Of a stretch of DNA of 64,000 nt, positions 57,884 through 64,000 are shown piece by piece. The first letter of the stretch is position 1. Each line of letters starts with the position of its first letter. The notes beneath the pieces are model-generated. The model saw nothing but the letters and a program-made list of their open reading frames with translations, was not told where the DNA came from and searched no databases. This stretch comes from Tridacna crocea. Its lineage: Eukaryota > Mollusca > Bivalvia > Cardiida > Cardiidae. Made by a program: the position numbers and the translations under genes. The stretch covers positions 60,456,192 through 60,520,191 of the forward strand of contig OX031061.1 of the NCBI GenBank assembly GCA_943736015.1. The letters are read 5' to 3'.

Positions 57884-58462
57884 CCCGAAATTCTTGCACA
57901 TGGCCGTTAGGGGGTACCCTGGAATGGGAATGGAAATGGCAAAATCATTTTAACAGATAAAAACTTTGATGCGCGGATTGATTTAGCCTGGGTCCTTTTA
58001 ATCACGGTCTCTTTCCAGTCCATACAGATATGTAGCAAAACTATTCATTACAATTTTGAAAAAAAAGTAAGGTCCGATTATATGAAAGGAAAAAAAAAAT
58101 AATCAAGCTGGAACTCATGCTAGATTTGATTGGTTGAACTACTTATTTGATTAAAAGTTTCTATAAGTCATTTCATCAGATCAACAAAGATACTTCCACA
58201 TGATAATCGAATTCTTATCTCTAAAACTCCAAGATTTAGATGACTTAAAATATGATAACTTATTACATAATTATCTGTTGTTGTTGTTTAAAGTTATCAC
58301 AATCATTTTTCCAAGTTGTAGTGGGCGGTTTATAAAATCTGCTCAGTGTATCTTAAAAGTATTTTGTAGTTAGATTGTAGTTAAGTTGATGTATAGCAGT
58401 AATCTCTTTCTGTTTATTTTCACATGAGAAATAAGTTAATACTATACTCTTGTTGTGACGAA

Positions 58463-59305
58463 TCATTCAAATCTGAAGGTAAACATAGACTTCTTCATCT
58501 TCTTTGACACCAGCTCGTCAAAACATTCATTTTGTGACACTGTAAAATGATTTTTCCAGTCTCCAATCTCACCTTTTCTGTAAATTATCGACTTATTATT
58601 GTCGTCAAGAAGTCTTTTAGGAATATTGTCCGAATTGCATTTTTTTCTGAGATTGTCTATCGAGCATTCGTTAACAATAGCTTGAAGTTCTTCATCGGTC
58701 TTTGATACTCCAATATGGTTCGCTAACCGCTTCAAAGACTGGATCGGGTATTCTTTCAGATCTTCGTTATAGAAATATTCAATGTTGGAAAATTCGGATT
58801 TCAAAGCATCTTGCCATTTCTTCAAATATGTGAAGAAATCCCCGAGCGGTACATAGCCTGTGCTAAACAATTCCAGATGTTCTTTCCAACTTGTTTTGAC
58901 TGCAAAGATCGTTCCTTTGTTTAAATGGTAATAAGAAGACACGACTGTATCTTTCGGGTTTCGTAATATCAAGACCATTTTCCCGCCATTTTTTACATGT
59001 TCAGCAGGCAATCTGTTAGGCCAGAGATGGGTGCGAAAAATCCTGGGGCTAGTCATAGATTGTAATTGTTCAGGCGTTGTTAACTCAATCAATGCCTCCA
59101 GAGGAACTATGCTTTCATTGTCATCTTGACGAAGCAAGCACCGAATCAAGCTTTCCGTCCAGTGACTGCCGCTCTTTGGATAAGAGCATATGATGATGTC
59201 ACCTTCCCGGTACTTCAACTGCTTGACATTTTTCAAACTTTCTTCTAAGTTCGGGAAGAGTTCCTTTGGAAATATGATTTCTTCACTGGGTGAGATGGAA
59301 TCCAT
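58463..59305 (-). CDS. Cytosolic sulfotransferase, copy c (280 aa)
   Basis: It differs from copy a at seven residues (4, 20, 100, 135, 154, 180, 229). The PAPS-binding YPKSGSHW, His93, RNPKD, Ser124 and RKGEIGDWKNHF are kept. Private changes are F154L and Y180N; at 20, 100, 135 and 229 it agrees with copy b, so copy a is the derived one there. The leader splice acceptor and AATAAA signal are as in the other copies. It is expected to be functional, but a dosage role against neofunctionalisation cannot be told from sequence. Confidence 0.92.
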   Translation of the reverse strand: MDSISPSEEIIFPKELFPNLEESLKNVKQLKYREGDIIICSYPKSGSHWTESLIRCLLRQDDNESIVPLEALIELTTPEQLQSMTSPRIFRTHLWPNRLPAEHVKNGGKMVLILRNPKDTVVSSYYHLNKGTIFAVKTSWKEHLELFSTGYVPLGDFFTYLKKWQDALKSEFSNIEYFYNEDLKEYPIQSLKRLANHIGVSKTDEELQAIVNECSIDNLRKKCNSDNIPKRLLDDNNKSIIYRKGEIGDWKNHFTVSQNECFDELVSKKMKKSMFTFRFE

Positions 59306-59319
59306 TTCGATTCTGAAAA

Positions 59320-60320
59320 CAGTACAAACATTTTAAAGGCATATTAGTTGCCGAAACATTGCAGGAGCTAAAATGCAAACCATAGAACTTTAAAAGTATG
59401 GATATTACTATGAGTGATAATGTGTTAAAGTGGAATCTGTCAAAATTCCAGTCGCTGGCATAAAAAATGTATTGTACAGCTAAAATAAAAGTTGCCAGCC
59501 TTTGTTCTAGTTTTACTCGACATTTTTCTTCCGCGACTGGAACGTTGACAGATACCACTGCACTGTAACACTTTACTTACATAAATATCCAAATTTCAAA
59601 GTGGTATACCTACAAATTAATTTTGTCTGCAATTCGACAAGTTTAAAGTTTTGTGGTCTGGTAAGAGTTAATTAACATTCTCTTAACTCCATGTGTAATC
59701 AATTTATGATACTCGAGCGGCTTCAGTCGCAAAAACTGCAATAGTTAGAAAAACAAAGCCTTAGATATAAAAGCATACTCCGAAACTGCAGCCGTGTATG
59801 CTTTTTGAAATACGTGTGTATAAAAATATGTTTTGCCATATTCTTCAGCTATCTCCAGCTTTCAAAAATACAAATTGGGTAATTAGAATCTCTTTCCGTC
59901 TTGTAGCAACTCTTTTGAAAATTAAAATAATAATAATAATTTGCTCCTAAGTAGCAACTTCTCGTTTACATCTACTTTATTTTTTCACATTAATTTCACA
60001 TGTGTTGCATATTTTAACACAGAGAAACTTGGGAGTGCAATATTTCAGTTTTTCTTCTTGATTGAAAGTCCTTTTTCATTATTTTAGCGCACTAAGCTTT
60101 ATACAAAGAAAAGAAAAACGGCATATCAAGTCTTACCTCAAGTAAGGCCGATGATTATTTCATACTAGTTTTCATCATGTCATAAGTCATACACAATTTG
60201 CATGAACATTATGTTGATAAGACAGAGGGGTTTCTGGTAATTCTCCAACCAGTGTAATTAAAAATAAAAAAATGATGTGATTCTAAGGTAGTACAACATT
60301 CTTTTTTTTTTTTACTTTTT
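59320..60320. other. Upstream region of SULTc, nothing recognised
   Basis: Almost identical to 31485-32481. No separate coding exon was seen. Confidence 0.4.
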
Positions 60321-61905
60321 AGCTTACCTGAGATGAGCTGTTGTAATCAATCACCGTCCATCGTCCGTCCGTCCGTTCACATTTTTGTTTACACCCTAGC
60401 ATCTACAATTACAATTTTCAATCTACAATTATTAACCAGTCAGCACCAAACTTGGTCAAAATAAGATCTAGGATGAGTTTGATTATGACTCTAATCGGAC
60501 CAGAAAGACTGAATTATTTGCCCTTGAATAAAAAAATGCTTTATTTGACTTTGTTTACACTCTAGCATCTACAATTGTTAATCAATCAGCATGGAAATTG
60601 GTAAAAAAAAGGACTAGTACGCATAGCTCAGTTGGTAAAGCGTAGTGATCATGATGGTGTGGGTTCGATCCCCACGTCTGGCACTCTAAAATTACTAATA
60701 GTCTTTCGGATGAGACTTTAAACCGAGGTCCCGTGTGACGGTGCTATACACCGAGCACGTTAAAGAACCAAGCCAAACTTATATGGGTTTCGTCCTGTCC
60801 TGTCCTATCCCCCGTAACAATACTATTAGTCTTTAGGGGGCGTCGTCCGTATGGGAAACCGGTAGCGACCGTAAATATACGCAAATTCAATCAATTCTTG
60901 GTCAAAATACTTATGACCGTAAGATCTTGGATGAGTTTGATTCTGGGTCTTATATGAGAAGAACGACTGCAGTTATTTACCCTTGAATTAGAAAGTTCTA
61001 TAGAATAGTTCTTTGTCTGGAGCATAACTTTGTCATCTCCTGTCCGATTGACTTGGCATTTGTGTTTGTTGCAATGATACAGAGTGCAGTGTGAAAGAAC
61101 CATAACTTTACCCCAAACTGTGTATTAGTTATTTCCCTTTGTTCGTCATTTTACAGCAGTTTCTGTTCGTCTGCAATAAACTTAATCATCTCTGGTCTTA
61201 ACATCTTCAAATTTGATATACATGATTGTTGAAAAATTACGGAGTGCAGTACATAAGAACCATAACTCTCCCTAGCAGGAATTTTGATTTATTTCCCCTT
61301 GGACCTTCATTTTTATAGCATTTCTTGCTTGTTCGGAGCAAAATTTTGTCATTTTATGTAGGAATGACTTGGAATATGGTATGTTTATTTGTTGCAATAT
61401 TTGGAAGTGCAGTGCACAAGAGTTGTAACCCTACCTTGATTTATTTCCCTTTGATCGTCATTTTTACAGCATTTAGTGCTTTTTCGGAACATAACTTTGT
61501 CATCTCAAGTCACAACGACATCAGACTTGGTGTGCATGTTTGTTGCAATATTACCGAGTACTGTGAGCAAGAACAATAACTCTACCTAGCGCGAATTTGG
61601 AGTAACTCCCCTTTGATCTCCATTTTTCCAGTATTTCTTGCTTGTCCGGAATGGAATTTTGAAGTCTCAAGTCAAATTGACTTGAAACTTGGTAAATACA
61701 TGTACGTTTGTTGCATTACCTGCCCTTTGCAATTATTATACCTCGTTGACAACTGGCGGAGAGATGGGCATATCTTGCAACAATTTGCTGTTCTTGTTTC
61801 ATTATCATTTGGCCTTGAACCTTAATATTTGGCATTTATTTTCATTGTAGACCTTTACTTCTTAGTACTCAGGTGAGCGATATAGGACCATCATGGTCTT
61901 CAAGT
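60321..61905 (+). mobile_element. Dispersed tandem-unit element with nested SINE, unit c
   Basis: Orthologue of 32482-34066. The SINE head is at about 60617-60684 with the same A and B boxes. Confidence 0.75.
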
Positions 61906-62386
61906 TTTTTTTTTTTCATCAATGATTGTGGTTAATTTGTTATCTCGAAAAATATACCTAATTAAAAATTCCTCTTTTCAATGAAATCAAAAACAAGGAG
62001 AAAGGAGCAAGTTATCTCAAGTGTTTATTTTTCAAACCATACTTCTTCATAATTAGCCACAATGAAAAGTGTTTGACCTTTCATTTTCCAGTTATTCTTT
62101 CGCCGTCTATGTGTTTTAAAAGAACATTTCTTGTTTGTTGCTGTTGTTGTTGTTGATTTTGGTTCTGGAAATGGCGGTCTATTTCGGGATTGCTTGTTGT
62201 TATGTTGTTCTGTTTTTCAAGTTTCCTAACCATTGAGCATAATAACAAAAAGAAACATCTCTTGGTGAAAGAACGCTATTCAAGACTGCTCGAATATTTA
62301 GTATGAGTATATCGTTAATTTTACTATTAACTTCGAGATTTTAAATCTTTTAAACCTCCTTGTAGCGTTCTAAATATATTGTATGT

Positions 62387-62614
62387 TTAACCCTTTGCTC
62401 TATAGATACTCAATTCTACACATTGCTTGTAGGGGTCTTTGGAAAACATTGTGGCAAAAAGGTGATATTGCTTGTTACGAGCAATTTCACCTTTTGTCAC
62501 ATTGTTTTCTATGCCTCCAAAAGGTGTCATATACATATAAGAAACTGCTTCATCCTTGCTGTTTATTAAGTGTCAATTAGAGATACCATAGATATTTATG
62601 GGGTAAAGGGTTAA
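62387..62614. mobile_element. TTAA MITE (CCCTTTGC ends), unit c
   Basis: Identical in position to 34547-34774, with TTAA on both sides and the same hairpin core. Confidence 0.9.
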
Positions 62615-63144
62615 AACAGGTAAAATATCCAAGGACAGACATTACTTATCCTAATCGTTTTAGTAATTTTGTAAGTGAAGGTGAATATTTTATCCGCCAA
62701 CCACATAACACCTGTTTTGCTGCTTTAAATCGTTTCAACTCCAGTTAAGATATATCATGGCAAATATATACCTGTCCTAGTGTTCCATTTAGTATTACAA
62801 CGTATAAAACTCTTTTTAAGGTGTTGGCCGCTATCCACGAAAACAGGGATCGAAGCAATAATCAGCGATTAGAGAATATATCTGCCGCATTGACAATAAC
62901 AACTTTAAAAAAAAGTTCACAATCTCCGTTTCAAACTCAACCGATGAATAGTAAAACGCACTACTGCTTGTCAATACGATAGAAAATAAACGAGAATAAA
63001 ATCTTGGAGAAGGGAGTAAAGCCGTGAAAATAGCTGAGCGAAGTCTTTGTCCAGTCCGAATTTCGATTTAAGCAGGAGCAGTATTATCCCTCTTTGGATT
63101 TTGTATTATGGAACACCAATCTCTCTTTCTTCTGCTCCCCAATT

Positions 63145-63178
63145 CATCTGTCTGTCTTTCTGTCTGTCTGTCTGTCTG
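63145..63178. repeat. (TCTG)n microsatellite, unit c, interrupted
   Basis: TCTGTCTGTCTTTCTGTCTG with further repeats, at the same place as 35306. Confidence 0.9.
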
Positions 63179-63739
63179 TGCTCATCCTTCTCTATCATTC
63201 CAGATAAAGCAGGCAACTTTAATTCACCAAGATCAATTAGAACACAAACAAGTTAAGGCTGTATAAAATGCCTCACTATAATGTTTTCTCCTACGAGAGA
63301 GCATTCAATATACCCTAGCCCATTTACCCAAGAGTATTAGAGTCAGCGCAATATATATTTCACCACACAATTCCGTTGGTTTCAAATTACCTACAGAAAA
63401 GACTTTTGTTTACATTGTTGGAAAATAATAAAATTCTGGTAGCCTGTATTTTTTTCCCTTTACCAAACGATGCTTTCTTTCTTTTCAAAGAAAATCCCAT
63501 CGCTTTAGTAAAATGTACTTGCTACCTGACCTCCATTTGTCGTTTGCAAGAAGCTTTCAACTAGGACTCTGTCTGGAACTTTCGTCCGGTAGAATGTTTA
63601 ACTCTTTCACTACCAATGTTTGACAGCTTTTGCAGATGGCATAGATCAAGATCAAACTGCACAAAACGTGCAGACTGATCTTGAAACTACATCTTGCGCT
63701 TCTTGATACTACTCTCTGACCAAAAACAGGGCCTGCATT

Positions 63740-63903
63740 AACCAACCACTATTGAGAATATTCTTACTCTTATTCTCCAAGGTTTTCTATATTTGTAAGT
63801 GACACCATTCGGTTTAGCCAATCAGTAGTTGTGTTACTTACAAATGTATAAAATTCTGGAGAATAAGACTTTTAATGTTCTTAAGAATGGTTGGTGAACA
63901 CGG
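63740..63903. repeat. Foldback element with ACCAACCA ends, unit c
   Basis: Orthologue of 35910-36075. The window ends 97 bases later inside sequence equal to unit a. Confidence 0.7.
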
Positions 63904-64000
63904 GTCCAGATTCAACAACAACGAGAATGAACGAGAATGTAATTTTAGACTTCGAGAAATCTGGAAGCCATTTATTTGACACCGGAAGAATCAATGATGA

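Overview
The window is animal nuclear DNA, most likely from a bivalve mollusc. It is AT-rich and gene-poor, with short phase-consistent exons, GT-AG introns, poly(A) signals, tRNA-derived SINEs, a Ty3/Gypsy relic and very many short inverted-repeat elements. Species is not resolved; a heterodont clam or mussel is an impression only. Nothing suggests a prokaryotic or viral contig.

Layout. 1-16,000 is mostly repeats. It holds two orphan exons of an unrecognised protein (minus strand, 7864-7817 and 6066-5600, the second frame-broken) and the first exon of an SLC22-type transporter (minus strand, 12524 to about 12158). 16,404-28,684 holds a complete eight-exon plus-strand gene whose junctions all keep phase. 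It encodes a predicted 354-residue secreted protein: signal peptide, ShKT domain, ten-cysteine Ly6/uPAR three-finger domain, Thr-rich linker, von Willebrand A domain with an intact MIDAS. Its introns carry a 1.8 kb tandem-unit element, several small elements and a 3.4 kb Ty3/Gypsy relic.

26,600-64,000 is a tandem array of three units (a, b, c; spacing about 13-15 kb). Each carries the last two vWA exons followed by a convergent sulfotransferase gene: SULTa 31468-30626, SULTb 43884-43042, SULTc 59305-58463. The vWA exons of unit a end the intact gene. Those of units b and c are broken and share one nonsense codon, while all three sulfotransferase frames are open with the PAPS-binding motifs kept. 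Comparing units gives natural empty and filled sites for two TTAA-target element families and for a 2.4 kb element found only in unit b. Unit c looks mosaic: b-like up to about 56.35 kb and a-like afterwards.

How the parts relate. The vWA protein and the sulfotransferases share a duplicated block but no demonstrated pathway. The sulfotransferases appear to be the part of the array kept as working genes. The most notable single find is the ShKT-Ly6-vWA gene model. All homology statements come from motif recognition by eye; no search was run.
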